Of a stretch of DNA of 26,076 nt, positions 10,066 to 19,597 are shown one piece after another; the first letter of the stretch is position 1; every line of letters starts with the position of its first letter. The translations under genes were made by a program, and so were the position numbers. Origin of the DNA: Oopsacas minuta. Its lineage: Eukaryota; Porifera; Hexactinellida; Lyssacinosida; Leucopsacidae. Below the pieces are notes generated by a model, which was given only the letters and a program-made list of their open reading frames with translations, ran no database searches and was not told the origin of the DNA. The stretch covers positions 642,202 to 668,277 of the forward strand of contig JAKMXF010000177.1 in NCBI GenBank assembly GCA_024704765.1, read 5' to 3'.

Positions 10066-11910
10066 TTATTTATCTTTTGAATACAATAACTGTAGATTGC
10101 CTTTGCGTGCAGATTCTCCATACTCGTGAATTCCACCTACTGTAGTAGAAATTTGATTGGTAGTCTGGTCTGCTATATACATCATAATCCTTCGAGCATT
10201 TTTAGTAGAAGCGTACTCAAGAAATAGGCTAGATATATATAAATTACACAGTCTGAATGCTATGTCACGTGAAGCAGTTTCGAACATCACAGAATCAGCG
10301 AACATTGGTTCCATCAACATTGTGAACATAGTTAAATCACCGGATAACTTCTCTGCGATACAGGCAATGTCAGTGCCAGCTGAACTAGCCTTCCGAATAC
10401 GTTGTTTGATGACGTCCGAGAATACTGAAAACCACTCTCCATCTGTTGACGCGTGTACACGGAGGACATCAAGACATTGTATATTAGTTGTGCCCTCCCA
10501 AATTGGCAGTACCTGTGCATCTCGAAGGAGTCTAGGCAGTCCTGTATCTTCAATATAACCCTGACCTCCGAAACACTCTAACCCTTCCGAAATAACATGT
10601 ACAGCTTCTTTAGCAGTATACATCTTTAGGAGTGGAGTTAATATTCTCAAGAGTATAATATTATTGTTAGAACTTCTACTATCTTCAACTAGTCCCATTA
10701 ATCTGGATACATCCAGGGCAAACGCAGTCGCTTTGATTGTCCTTATTTCCAAGTTCGCTAATGTACGAACATGTAATGGATGTTTGAAGAGAGGACTACC
10801 AAATGCTTGTCGCTTCTTGGCATAATCACAAGCTAGTTGTAAGATACGACGCATCGCACCAGTAGCTGCAAGGCTGTTATGCAATCGTGTTATGGTCAGC
10901 ATATGAGAAATCTGACTAACACCTCTCTTCGGCCTACCAATGATCTGAGCCACAGAACCAGTTAGTGTCAGCTCTGCAGTGGGCAGCTGTCGAGTACCAA
11001 GTTTGTTCTTCAGCTTGTCTATCTGAATAGCATTATAAGTACCATTCTCAAGTTTTGTCTCAAGATAGAATAAAGACAACTGCTTATCATTTGACTGATC
11101 TGGTTGTTGAATTCTCGCTAGAGTGAATGCCATCTCGCTGTCAACCGCAGACGTGAACCATTTCTGTCCATACAACTTGTAACTCTCATCTATTTGCTTG
11201 ACGGCAACTGTTTCTGTACCTCCACTGACGTCCGATCCTCCCATCCGTTCTGTCATCCATTGACCAGAAGTCCAGAATTCAGTCGGCTTCCTGCTGATGA
11301 GAGACAAGAAAGCTGTGCTCATTAGTGAAGTAATATTTTCCTCTTTAATAAGTTTAGCTGCTCCATCAGTCATTGCGAGAGGGCAGTTGTAGAGTCCAGA
11401 GGAAGGAGAGAACAAGTGTAACTTAGCAGCTTGATGAATACGACTGTACTCCCCATGTGTCCGTTCATAAGGAATAGATACTAAACCTTCTTCTGCGCTG
11501 ATATCTTTCAATTGCTTCCAAGCATGACTTGTCATAACTTGATCAATTCTCTCGCCCCATGCAGAGTACTGGACTAACACAGGTTGTTCTAGCTCTGCTT
11601 GTAAACCAATTGCTTCGATTTCATTTGCTATTCTCTTACCAAATCGTTTGAGATCTTTTGAAACAATATCAAATATGTGAGGGGGTAGATATTCAACGAG
11701 AAGAATTCGGAGGAAATCTTCTGCTCTGTAAGGGTTCTCTAAGGTAGGAGGAGATTGAGAGTATTCTCTATTAATAAGACATTGTGGAACCTGGAACAAA
11801 GAATACAATTTCCTAGTGGTTATAGCTAATAACGTCATTACTAAGAAGAAAAGTGTGAATAGGAGAATGTCAATTAGGAAAATACTGTTTTGAGGATTTT
11901 GTATAGTCAT
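10066..11910 (-). CDS. AidB/ACDH-11-type acyl-CoA dehydrogenase
   Basis: A 614-residue flavoprotein in a single exon. Acyl-CoA dehydrogenases use FAD to introduce the 2,3-double bond of acyl-CoA. This sequence is closest to the AidB / C. elegans ACDH-11 branch. Visible are WMTERMGGSDVSGGT (218-231), the middle beta-domain signature; YKLYGQKWFTSAVD (244-257); RLHNSLAATGAMRR (342-355); CDYAKKRQAFGSPL (361-374); GLECFGGQGYIEDTGLPRL (443-461); and PIWEGTTNIQCLDVLR (469-484). Glu472 in IWEGT aligns with the catalytic glutamate of medium-chain enzymes (MCAD Glu376). An added N-terminal hydrophobic segment (about residues 9-30) is a likely membrane anchor, not usual in soluble ACADs. The start is the only ATG that keeps this segment. 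It lies downstream of the LRRC34-like gene on the same strand, 561 bases away. Native substrate unknown. Confidence 0.88.
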   Translation of the reverse strand: MTIQNPQNSIFLIDILLFTLFFLVMTLLAITTRKLYSLFQVPQCLINREYSQSPPTLENPYRAEDFLRILLVEYLPPHIFDIVSKDLKRFGKRIANEIEAIGLQAELEQPVLVQYSAWGERIDQVMTSHAWKQLKDISAEEGLVSIPYERTHGEYSRIHQAAKLHLFSPSSGLYNCPLAMTDGAAKLIKEENITSLMSTAFLSLISRKPTEFWTSGQWMTERMGGSDVSGGTETVAVKQIDESYKLYGQKWFTSAVDSEMAFTLARIQQPDQSNDKQLSLFYLETKLENGTYNAIQIDKLKNKLGTRQLPTAELTLTGSVAQIIGRPKRGVSQISHMLTITRLHNSLAATGAMRRILQLACDYAKKRQAFGSPLFKHPLHVRTLANLEIRTIKATAFALDVSRLMGLVEDSRSSNNNIILLRILTPLLKMYTAKEAVHVISEGLECFGGQGYIEDTGLPRLLRDAQVLPIWEGTTNIQCLDVLRVHASTDGEWFSVFSDVIKQRIRKASSAGTDIACIAEKLSGDLTMFTMLMEPMFADSVMFETASRDIAFRLCNLYISSLFLEYASTKNARRIMMYIADQTTNQISTTVGGIHEYGESARKGNLQLLYSKDK

Positions 11911-12471
11911 CAGATAGCAATAGCACTAGAGAAGTGTAAAATTGATATAACTTTTATGATTGAAGTCAGATCACATTATTATAATTCACGTCGTTTAATT
12001 AGTCACATGACCATATTTGGGAATAATTTATATAGCAACGCAACAAGGTCTCAGGAATGTGTCAACATTCCATTCCCAAATCTTATCCAAACCCTATCGA
12101 GTGGCCACTTGTTCGACGCCGCCCTGAACACGAAATATAGCTATATAGCCATACAAAGTTGATCTGAAAGATTGAATTAGCTAGCCTACATTCACAACAC
12201 CTGCGATACTATGTATTGGACGCCAAGTTTTGACCTCAGAAATTTTCAACTTCTGGGTGTATGTTTGTAGTAGACTTTTATTCTGTCGGTTAGACTAGTT
12301 AGTAGATGACAAAAAGCAGTAAAAAGTTTTGTTGAAATTTGTTAGGTTAACTCATTCTTGCCTCTTTGACCCGACTATAAATTAGAATCTGTAATTAGCG
12401 TTACTTGCAGACAAACAAAGAGGTATTCAAGATATTATGATAAATACTGGTTAGGAATGATAATAATAATA
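11911..12471. other. Intergenic spacer between two minus-strand genes
   Basis: The 561 bases must hold the dehydrogenase promoter and the LRRC34-like 3' end. A TTTATT at 12278-12283 reads AATAAA on the minus strand, a possible poly(A) signal for the upstream gene. No RNA gene or transposon ends are visible. Confidence 0.45.
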
Positions 12472-13632
12472 TTAGTTTAGCTCAGCCAGGTAGATAACTC
12501 CATCCACTGAATACGGGACTACATCGATATAGGTCTTGTCCAACGGAAATCTTGGAGGTATGCTTTCTAACAAGCCAGAGAATGCTTCACAAGTCTCAAT
12601 ACCCAACTTGTTGCCCCAGATAGAGACGCTTTTGATTGAATCGTTACGAAACAAAGAAACAGAAAAATGACAAAGTCCAGCATCTCCAATATTATTATAA
12701 CCAATCATCAGAGTTCCTAGAGTAGAATTGTAGAACCGAATAACCTCACTTATAGCTATTAATCCCTGGTCTCCGATTCGATTAGCAGTCAAGTCGATGT
12801 ATTTGATGGTAGTATTGAATTTTAATAATTGGGAAAGGTATTTCGCGCCATCTTGAGCCAGCTTATTACAGCTGAAGTCTAAAGATACAATTGACTTGTT
12901 GTCCTTGAATAAATTACATAACTCGAGCATATCAAAATCCGTCAAATTATGTTTAGATAATCTTAGTTCTTTGAGGGTTTTGTTAACATTCAACATTTTT
13001 CCCAAATGCGTTGTTGTTTCGCTATTTCTACTGAACAAGATTGGCCTGGAGATATCGAGTAATTGAATTGATTGATTAAAACTGAGAACGGTAGCGAGGG
13101 CTATCACCACGTCAGTGTTTATGTCACAAGAAGACAAGAGTAGTTCTTTAAGTGATTGGTTCACCTGGAGCATTGATGCAACACTAAGTCCTCCTTTTAA
13201 CCCTAATTTACATCCAGAGAGATTGAGATGTTTCAAGGTACTATTAAAGTGAAGTGATTTAATCAAAGAATCCACACCATCTCCATCAAAATCGTTGAAA
13301 GATAAATCCAATCTTTCGAGGTATTTGTCTTCTTTAATTATTTCAGAAAGTTGCTCAATCCCTATCATATTAATTGAATTGTAAGACAGATCAATTGAAA
13401 CCAACTTTGACATCCCCCAAGACCTACATAATGCTGTGATTAGGTCATCGTTAATTCTGGCGCTCTTTCGACCTCTACCGGTTAAAGAGACACAAATTTC
13501 CCCATCCGATGACCTGGCATATGACTTGATAATCTGCTGTAGGACAACTTTACACAAGCTATCCTCTATGCCAAGATTCGAGCAATTTACCTCTAAGGCA
13601 TTGATGAATGAATCCAGATTCTCACTAGACAT
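12472..13632 (-). CDS. LRRC34: LRRC34-like leucine-rich repeat protein
   Basis: A 386-residue single-exon protein. About ten ribonuclease-inhibitor-type repeats of roughly 28 residues occupy 70-345, with the core pattern LxxLxLxxNxLxxxGxxxL (e.g. LERLDLSFNDFDGDGVDSL, IKYIDLTANRIGDQG). Such repeats form a curved solenoid for protein binding. An N-terminal INDDLITALC segment precedes the first repeat. The tail TYIDVVPYSVDGVIYLAELN resembles the VDGxxYLAE tail I associate with LRRC34, a nucleolar/germ-cell-linked protein in mammals. NLRC- or RNH1-like LRR proteins share the repeat type but not that tail, and no NACHT, CARD or other domain is present. The start at 13630-13632 is the only in-frame ATG before the first repeat. 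The symbol rests on tail and order, not a search. Confidence 0.8.
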   Translation of the reverse strand: MSSENLDSFINALEVNCSNLGIEDSLCKVVLQQIIKSYARSSDGEICVSLTGRGRKSARINDDLITALCRSWGMSKLVSIDLSYNSINMIGIEQLSEIIKEDKYLERLDLSFNDFDGDGVDSLIKSLHFNSTLKHLNLSGCKLGLKGGLSVASMLQVNQSLKELLLSSCDINTDVVIALATVLSFNQSIQLLDISRPILFSRNSETTTHLGKMLNVNKTLKELRLSKHNLTDFDMLELCNLFKDNKSIVSLDFSCNKLAQDGAKYLSQLLKFNTTIKYIDLTANRIGDQGLIAISEVIRFYNSTLGTLMIGYNNIGDAGLCHFSVSLFRNDSIKSVSIWGNKLGIETCEAFSGLLESIPPRFPLDKTYIDVVPYSVDGVIYLAELN

Positions 13633-14370
13633 TGTGCTAAAATGCTACTACATTAATAAAACATAAATTTGGATAACAACAACAACAAATGGAATTGTTA
13701 AAATCGATTTAGTATGAAATTTCGTTGGGGATTTCTTGGGGATATGAAATATGATTAATCATATGATAAATCAATGGCGGCGCAAAAAGTTAGGCTAGTT
13801 AGGCCATGGCCTGACCACTTTACAATAGACCAAGCCAATAGCCTGACCGTCACTTAACACCTTCCGCCGCCTTTGTAAATCATAGAGATATAGATTTGGA
13901 AAAAAACAACATATTTTTGAGGAGTTATTTATCGTTATGATGAATTGAACTTTTGGCTTTCTCAGAAGAAACTTACAAATTTTGTAGATTCAACCAACAA
14001 CCTTAGCGCATTAGGACATGTATCATAATAATCAAATATCATTGAAAAACAGTCTTTGGAGGAAGTGGCTATAACATATTGACTCTAATATCTCTCGTTC
14101 AAGGGCATTTACATGTTTTAATGTTTTGTCATATGAATGAAATATTTCAGACTTATATACATAGATTCGCGTATTACTACCCTTCTGGGCAAGTTTCATC
14201 AAGAGTTAGGCAACCCGTGCACCCTAAGTGTGCACCCTCATAATTATTTTTGGATGCGGGTCGTACCCAGGTAAAGGCCTGCTTCTGGGATGTGTGAATC
14301 GGCGGTCCTAGGCGCTAATATTGTATTAGTAGGGCAATTCGGCAAACTGGACAGTAGAGCAAGGAATTAT
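13633..14370. other. Spacer 5' of the LRRC34-like gene
   Basis: No gene. It holds the likely promoter of the minus-strand LRR gene. A perfect 16-bp palindrome lies at 13749-13764. GTGCACCC occurs twice at about 14217-14238. Confidence 0.45.
13749..13764. promoter_or_regulatory. 16-bp perfect palindrome upstream of the LRRC34-like gene
   Basis: ATATGATTAATCATAT is its own reverse complement and lies 117 bases upstream of the start codon. The TAAT core is typical of homeodomain sites. Most of it (with the preceding TGAA) recurs at 9544-9560, so it may instead be part of a dispersed repeat. Confidence 0.3.
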
Positions 14371-14393
14371 CGAGGAGCGCCAGACGCTCCTCG
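14371..14393. repeat. Perfect GC-rich hairpin
   Basis: CGAGGAGCG and CGCTCCTCG pair over 9 bp around a CCAGA loop. It is unusually GC-rich for this AT-rich spacer. Related GGAGCG motifs recur at 14424, 14501 and 14510, suggesting a degenerate repeat rather than a terminator. Confidence 0.6.
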
Positions 14394-14802
14394 AGGCGTA
14401 TGGTTTTTGATGGAATTATATTTAGGAGCGTGAAAATTGGAGATCTTTCACTATACTGTAACACTAATTTACGGATTCAGGCGTATGAAATTTGACAGGA
14501 GGAGCGCTAGGAGGGCGCTGCGAATAACCTTACAGTAGAGGTGTTAGGTTCAGAAAATATAATATATTCGATTATACAATTGAGAAATTTTTGGACCTCA
14601 AATGTGTACATTTGGGGAGTAGTGTCTCCCTTACCTCTCTCTAGATTCGCTAATGGGTGTGTACCAATGTCTTTACATTGTTATTTGTTTGTGGGACATT
14701 TTGGCTTAGCTTTATTTCTAGCCCTGGGTGTTATTTACTGGGCAATGAGCTAGGGGGTATATAATATTCTGGGATAGTCTAATATATTCCGAAAGATTAT
14801 TT

Positions 14803-14839
14803 CCTGGTATAATCTGGGGTAGGATAGATTATACCCAGG
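14803..14839. repeat. Imperfect hairpin
   Basis: CCTGGTATAATCT (14803-14815) pairs with AGATTATACCCAGG (14826-14839), 13 bp with one bulged base around a 10-base loop. Similar ATTCTGGGATA / ATTCCAGGATA motifs flank it. Confidence 0.5.
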
Positions 14840-14970
14840 CATATTCCAGGATAAAGGTAAAATAGAAATGTTACTAGTATATATAGATAATGTTACCTAA
14901 GTATACGTATTCATATTTTACATAGAGCGACTTGTGGAGGGGTGAATAATAGTAATGCAAAACTACTTGT

Positions 14971-15140
14971 GGTTGGACCAAATCACATTGCAACCCCTGA
15001 CCAAATACGTGTTAATTCTAAATATTTAGTCTAGGCAATTTTTAGGCCTGTCGGACCAAATATTATTGATAATTTGGTCCGAACTGAATTACAAACCCGG
15101 ACCGAATATGCCTAAATATTTGGTCTGGGCAATTTTTAGG
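14971..15140 (+). repeat. Two-unit tandem repeat, period about 95 bp
   Basis: Each unit carries GGACCAAAT/GGTCCGAAC, CAACCCCTGACC/CAAACCCGGACC and CTAAATATTTRGTCTRGG followed by CAATTTTTAGG. The best-conserved parts are 15018-15047 and 15112-15140. It is divergent outside these. Origin unknown. Confidence 0.6.
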
Positions 15141-15189
15141 ACGCCCCTAGGGTGGGGGCTATTACTCCACTAGTTTTTCAACATAAGAA

Positions 15190-15460
15190 TAACTCAAATC
15201 AATTAGTAAACGCGCTTTCCAACACATTATCTAAATTGATTGTTTTCACAATATCTCTATTCCAAGAAAGTGACATCAAATCACTTGTCTAGTGCTATCA
15301 AGATTATATCTAGCCCAATTAAATATTCTATTCATGGCACTAAAGCTGCTCTCGACTGTTGCAGGAATGACAGGGATGGTTTTGGAGATCGCAATTAACT
15401 TCATTAATTGAGGGAACAAATCTAAGTCTAATGGTTAGCCATCTTTTAGTACAATTTTGG
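15190..15460 (-). pseudogene. hAT transposase C-terminal dimerisation relic
   Basis: On the minus strand PQLMKLIAISKTIPVIPATV is followed by ESSFSAMNRIFNWARYNLD, closely fitting the hAT dimerisation signature (LxxxAxxxLxIPxTxAxxERxFSxxxRIxxxxR). After a stop and frameshift near 15290 a typical tail resumes (SLSWNRDIVKTINLDNVLES). hAT transposases are cut-and-paste enzymes of the ZMYM/TTF-containing type in animals. Decayed sequence may extend upstream to about 15830 (a SEIIGRAASNAQRL stretch), but I cannot place a BED or catalytic motif. Dead copy. Confidence 0.65.
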
Positions 15461-15834
15461 CTATTTCGTTCTCACTTTTGAGGAGCATAAAATATAAGTG
15501 AGACAATTCTTGAAATGCTCGGCGATAAAACTTCCGGTATAGAAATAGGCTTGCTTATATTAATCTAAAGAATCTAATTAAGATAATAGTTGAATGTTAT
15601 CATAAGGAAAACACCAATCAAATTCGTTGATACTATTGTTGATTAACTTGTCTCTTAGCTCTTGACATAAATAAGGATCAGAAAGATTGTTACTTCTGAA
15701 TGATTGTAAAGGGTCTTCAGTTCACAATGTATAGTAATCCCAACCTCTGAGCATTAGAGGCTGCTCTTCCAATAATTTCTGAATCTTTATCATTTATAAT
15801 TGTTGTTTTATTGGCTGTATCTCAGACAATAGAG

Positions 15835-16230
15835 ATCCATTTTATGTTATTTTCCTGCATACATGAATTGAGACTTTTTTCAAAGATTTTTCAAAGAACT
15901 TCATGTAAAAGACGAGAAATATGAACATATGATATATTTTATGTTGCCAAAAATTGAGAAATTTTCGAAGATACACAAAAAGAGGTGTATCTGGCATGCC
16001 ATATTTGGTCCCCCTGTAGTTAATGTACCCGGGGATAATCCTAATATGAAGACGGAAGGAATTAATGGATGGACGAAATCCCAACAACGATGAAGCAACT
16101 CATTCTATTTTATCGATGGTTCTAAAGAATCAGCCAAAAAGCTTCGAAAACATGCAACTAGGAAGTTATTGCGGTAATTATGCGAAATATCCACTCAGTG
16201 TTATGTTACAGTCAGATTTTTCATAGAATC
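15835..16230. other. Spacer with unassigned open stretches
   Basis: Minus-strand open stretches of 81 and 65 residues overlap in different frames and match nothing I recognise. Probably decayed repeat. Confidence 0.35.
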
Positions 16231-16289
16231 TATTACATTATTTGTCCAAATTTTCCAATAAACCGTAATAACGGTCTGATGGCCAGCAT

Positions 16290-16675
16290 ATGGAGAGTAA
16301 TAGGTTGTGGTCTATGCTTGATAACACATGTATAATGAGATCTCGAAGATATGATACTGATATCCAGAAAATGTTCATGAAGAAACAGAACCGGCACAAA
16401 GTTATTCGTCAACAGCTGGAAATATGGCGAGGGATACGTTTCTGGGAAGTTTCTGGGAAGTTTCTGGAGCACAGGCCAAGAGCTCTGATTCAGAACTTGA
16501 AAGTCCTCCTGTTCTCCTCTTCCAATCAAACCTTCAGTCTCTCTACCCATTCAGCCCAGAAATCCTCACGCGTGCCAAAAGCCCTCAAGTAAAGCTAAAC
16601 CTACCTCAAGTACTGCTAAGCCTGTCTCATCTACGGGAGAGGACTACTATGAGATATGTGGCGGCACCGAATTAA
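16290..16675 (+). other. Overlapping open stretches with an 11-bp tandem repeat, unassigned
   Basis: Two overlapping plus-strand frames (16290-16592 and 16424-16675) have coding-like composition: a basic QKMFMKKQNRHKVIRQQLEI helix in the first, an acidic SSDSELESPP in the second. Between them TTTCTGGGAAG is repeated at 16439-16449 and 16450-16460, with a partial third copy to 16467. The 11-bp unit shifts frame, so one longer frame may have been broken by slippage. I recognise no family; it could be a decayed gene or chance. Confidence 0.25.
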
Positions 16676-17056
16676 TGGTCGAGTCGGCTTGAGAATACAG
16701 AACAACTTTGCCCCGATGAGATTCAGTGAGTAATGTGCGATATCTGTGGATCTTGGTATCATGACGAGCGATTATTGCCCAGATTGCTGATGAAACAGCT
16801 TTCATTAGTAGTTAGAAAGGATTAGAATAGCCTATTATTGTAATATTATTGAATAAGACAGAGCTCTATTACATATCCAAAACTTTCGCATTCAAGAATA
16901 ATCTTGGAATATAGCCATTATCTTTCAATTACATTACTGATAGAAATTTGATATCTTACCAGATATGTACATTATATACATTTTACAGAATTAGAAAACT
17001 TTATATTTATTATGATTGTTTACTAAATCTAATTTGTAGAGTTACAGAACTGAATT

Positions 17057-17905
17057 ATGGCTACAGCTAATCCTTTGGAGAGAATATTCTCTGTAGACTA
17101 TAAGAACAAGTTACAACAAATAGTCAATGTTTGTAGATGGGGAAAGGGGCTAGATAATCTTGATGGACCAGAAGGTGTGACTATTGGTAATTCTACAGGA
17201 GATATCTATGTAGCAGATAGAGGGAATCATTGTGTGAAAGTATTTGATAATAATTGTAAGAGTTTGTTCAAATTTGGAGATGAAGAAGGAGAAGGAAAGA
17301 TGTATCATCCAATTGGGTTAGCTATATGTAGAGATAGAATTCTAATCACACAGAGAAGGAACTATATTTTAATATATCAAGTTAATGGGAAGTTTGTTTC
17401 TAGGATAGGAAAACCTGGGAAAGGAGAATTGGAATTTGATCATCCTCGTGGTCTAACATTTGATGAATCTAATGGAGAGGTATACATATGTGATTATAAT
17501 AATAATCGTATTCAGATACTTTCAAAAGAATTTGCCTTCAAAACACAGTTTGGATTAGATACCCTCAGATACCCTCTTGATGTTAAACTTTCTAAAGAAA
17601 GTATTTTTGTTCTAGAACATTCTAATCCTTGCCTTCATCTGTTCAACTACGATCTCATTCTACAGAAGAGTGTTATTTCTCGAGGAACTGGATTAATAAT
17701 TCTTAGTCCAAGGTTTTTCTATATTGACACTTCAGACAATATTATCATCACAGATTATTATTCTAACAATTTTTCTATTTTCAACTCTCAATTCGAATTG
17801 ATACATAAGATATCTATACCTTATCCTACCGGTCTTACAGTAGATAATCAAGGAAGAGTAATTGTATCTAGTAGAGGAGGTTACAAGTGTCTTTACATAT
17901 TCTAA
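17057..17905 (+). CDS. NHL-repeat six-bladed beta-propeller protein
   Basis: A 282-residue protein made almost entirely of NHL repeats, without RING, B-box, coiled coil, signal peptide or membrane segment. NHL repeats form propellers that bind proteins or RNA, as in TRIM-NHL proteins. Repeats are clearest at 37-66 (GPEGVTIGNSTGDIYVADRG, NHCVKVF) and 129-155 (HPRGLTFDESNGEVYICDYN then RIQIL). Weaker blades lie near 84-108, 172-197, 215-243 and 257-282, giving about six. The start ATG is at 17057; an acceptor-like TTTGTAG ends at 17039, so a 5' non-coding exon may exist. Stop TAA at 17903-17905. It may be a lone propeller paralogue of the TRIM-NHL type; partner and function unknown. Confidence 0.85.
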   Translation: MATANPLERIFSVDYKNKLQQIVNVCRWGKGLDNLDGPEGVTIGNSTGDIYVADRGNHCVKVFDNNCKSLFKFGDEEGEGKMYHPIGLAICRDRILITQRRNYILIYQVNGKFVSRIGKPGKGELEFDHPRGLTFDESNGEVYICDYNNNRIQILSKEFAFKTQFGLDTLRYPLDVKLSKESIFVLEHSNPCLHLFNYDLILQKSVISRGTGLIILSPRFFYIDTSDNIIITDYYSNNFSIFNSQFELIHKISIPYPTGLTVDNQGRVIVSSRGGYKCLYIF

Positions 17906-18151
17906 CTTACTTTTGCATTCCTAATAAGTTTCATGCTCAGAAATATTATTGTATCTATTATTGTACTACTATTCGTATGCTTTGTATTAATTCTTCTTCC
18001 TTTGTTTTGGTCATCACATAGAGTTAGCAATCAATCATACATTTACCTTTCATATGTGCTACTTGAATTACAATAGCCATCACTTAATAGGGTGACTTCA
18101 GGACCAAGACTAATTGAACCGTTTAACCAGAGTTCTTAGAAATAATATATA
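17906..18151. other. Spacer 3' of the NHL gene
   Basis: Short AT-rich spacer. No clear AATAAA close to the stop; nothing else supported. Confidence 0.4.
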
Positions 18152-18274
18152 CAGCGGAAACCGCCTATTAGCAGCTATTTTCATGGCATAAAGTTCAGTT
18201 TTGTATGGTATTTAAAGTGAATAATAGCGAAATTCGCGAAATAGCAAGGAAAGTCTTGCAAAAGGTTTCCACTG
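18152..18274. mobile_element. 123-bp TA-flanked MITE
   Basis: The left end CAGCGGAAACC and the right end GGTTTCCACTG are inverted repeats over 11 bases with one mismatch. TA flanks both sides (18150-18151 and 18275-18276). An internal AGCGAAATTCGCGAAATAGC is partly palindromic. Ends resemble those of the element at 5503-6247 (CAGTGGAAGCC), so both may have been mobilised by related transposases. Confidence 0.7.
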
Positions 18275-18314
18275 TATACGTAGATACTAGAGTTATATTT
18301 GGGGCCAGAAATAG

Positions 18315-18374
18315 ATTACGAAATGGCTATTGACACCGGTCGGTCGCGGTCTTTGTCAATAGCCACTTAGTAAT
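18315..18374. repeat. 21-bp inverted repeat with a CG-rich 18-base loop
   Basis: Arms at 18315-18335 and 18354-18374 match at 19 of 21 positions; the inner 12 (TGGCTATTGACA) are perfect. The loop CCGGTCGGTCGCGGTCTT is unusually GC-rich for the region. Function unknown; could be a tiny foldback element. Confidence 0.6.
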
Positions 18375-18460
18375 TAATATTGTCATGTTAACTATGTTAA
18401 CCTTTTCCTTAAATTTCCCTAAAAATTTGCAAAATTATTTTTCATTGTATTAGAATTTTT

Positions 18461-18660
18461 TGAGATTTGCAAAAATTTGTTTACTTTATACTCATAAAAA
18501 TAACAATAAATTTACATATGAGAAATTTGAAAATACGAAATTCGGATTCAGCGTATTAGTTACCCCTGGTGGGTAGCCGTTTATAGCAACCCTGTATGTA
18601 TGTTTTGAGATTTGGATAATTTGTTTACTTTTATATTCATAAAAACAACAATAAATTAAC
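18461..18660 (+). repeat. 55-bp direct repeats spaced 145 bp
   Basis: 18461-18515 and 18606-18660 share TGAGATTTG, TTTGTTTACTTT, TATTCATAAAAA and AACAACAATAAATT-like blocks with few differences. This looks like a tandem duplication of a roughly 145-bp unit. Confidence 0.6.
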
Positions 18661-18818
18661 GAGAGTATGACTTTTATGTACAAATATAATAGTCATAATT
18701 CATAAATAAGGAATAATAGTATAACACTAGTAAATAATACAATTGCACTTAGTATTCTTAAGTATATTTTACTTAATGGATTACTTAATTATTCCTTGGC
18801 ATTTCTTTTTGGCGAAAA

Positions 18819-19467
18819 ATGGATTTTCTCAATGAAAGTTGCGTTTCCAAATTCTTTAATTGTAATGATTCTCTGCTAATTTCTGAGCTGATGGAAACCG
18901 TTGGAAGTGCTCATAGCGATTCTTATTCCTTTTCAAAATAGAGAAGTTATACTCGGTCTCCAACAAATTTTGCATGGACTAAATGATACTTTTGTAACCC
19001 TTTCCACGCCAAGTCTCATAGCTGGATACAGATTCAATTTGACTACTCAATGTTTAAAGGTGGCATTGATAAATTGGGGAGATTTTCAAGAATGTGGAGG
19101 AATACTAACGTGGACAGGAGAAGATGATATCACATTCATTGATAATGTAGAAATACAGGAGAAGTTGTCAGATTTCCACAATTATTGCCACGGTAGGCAA
19201 CAACAAACTGACATCTTACATAGAGAAGTTAGAAAGAATGCAATTGAATTGCAAAATGCAATAGTTGATCTGGATAATATCATTCCAGACATGCCAATGG
19301 CCATGGATAGCTCTATCTTTTTATCTGAGAATGACTCACAAGAAGGAAACATTAACTCTTCAATTGACAATTCCTCCGAAGCAATTGGTGTAACAACTAT
19401 AAATAATTCTGTACTTGCTGAAAACTCAGATTATAAACTAATAAAATCATCGAAAGGCCGGGACTAA
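18819..19467 (+). pseudogene. Unrecognised ORF, probably frameshifted
   Basis: An ATG at 18819 opens 40 codons (MDFLNESCVSKFFNCNDSLL onward). The other frame, open to TAA/TAG-flanked limits and ending at 19467, gives about 188 residues, including LGLQQILHGLNDTFVTLSTP and an acidic/serine-rich C-terminus (SEAIGVTTINNS). The two frames overlap near 18900-18940, so a single-base shift could join them. No known domain seen. It lies 130 bases before the MULE relic on the same strand and could be upstream sequence of that element. Alternatively the 188-residue stretch is an independent gene. Function not assignable. Confidence 0.35.
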
Positions 19468-19597
19468 TTGTCATACAGTGGCTATTTTCAATTTCCAACG
19501 TGAATCAAATGGTAAACAACAATGGAGTGTATATATATTTTCAAGACACCTATGTTGAAAAAAAGATTAACACGGTCTTTATCATCCACCATTACTT

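Noticed and set aside
11890-12162. 90-residue plus-strand gene between the two minus-strand genes
   Set aside because: No recognisable motif, overlaps the dehydrogenase start region and looks like a chance frame.
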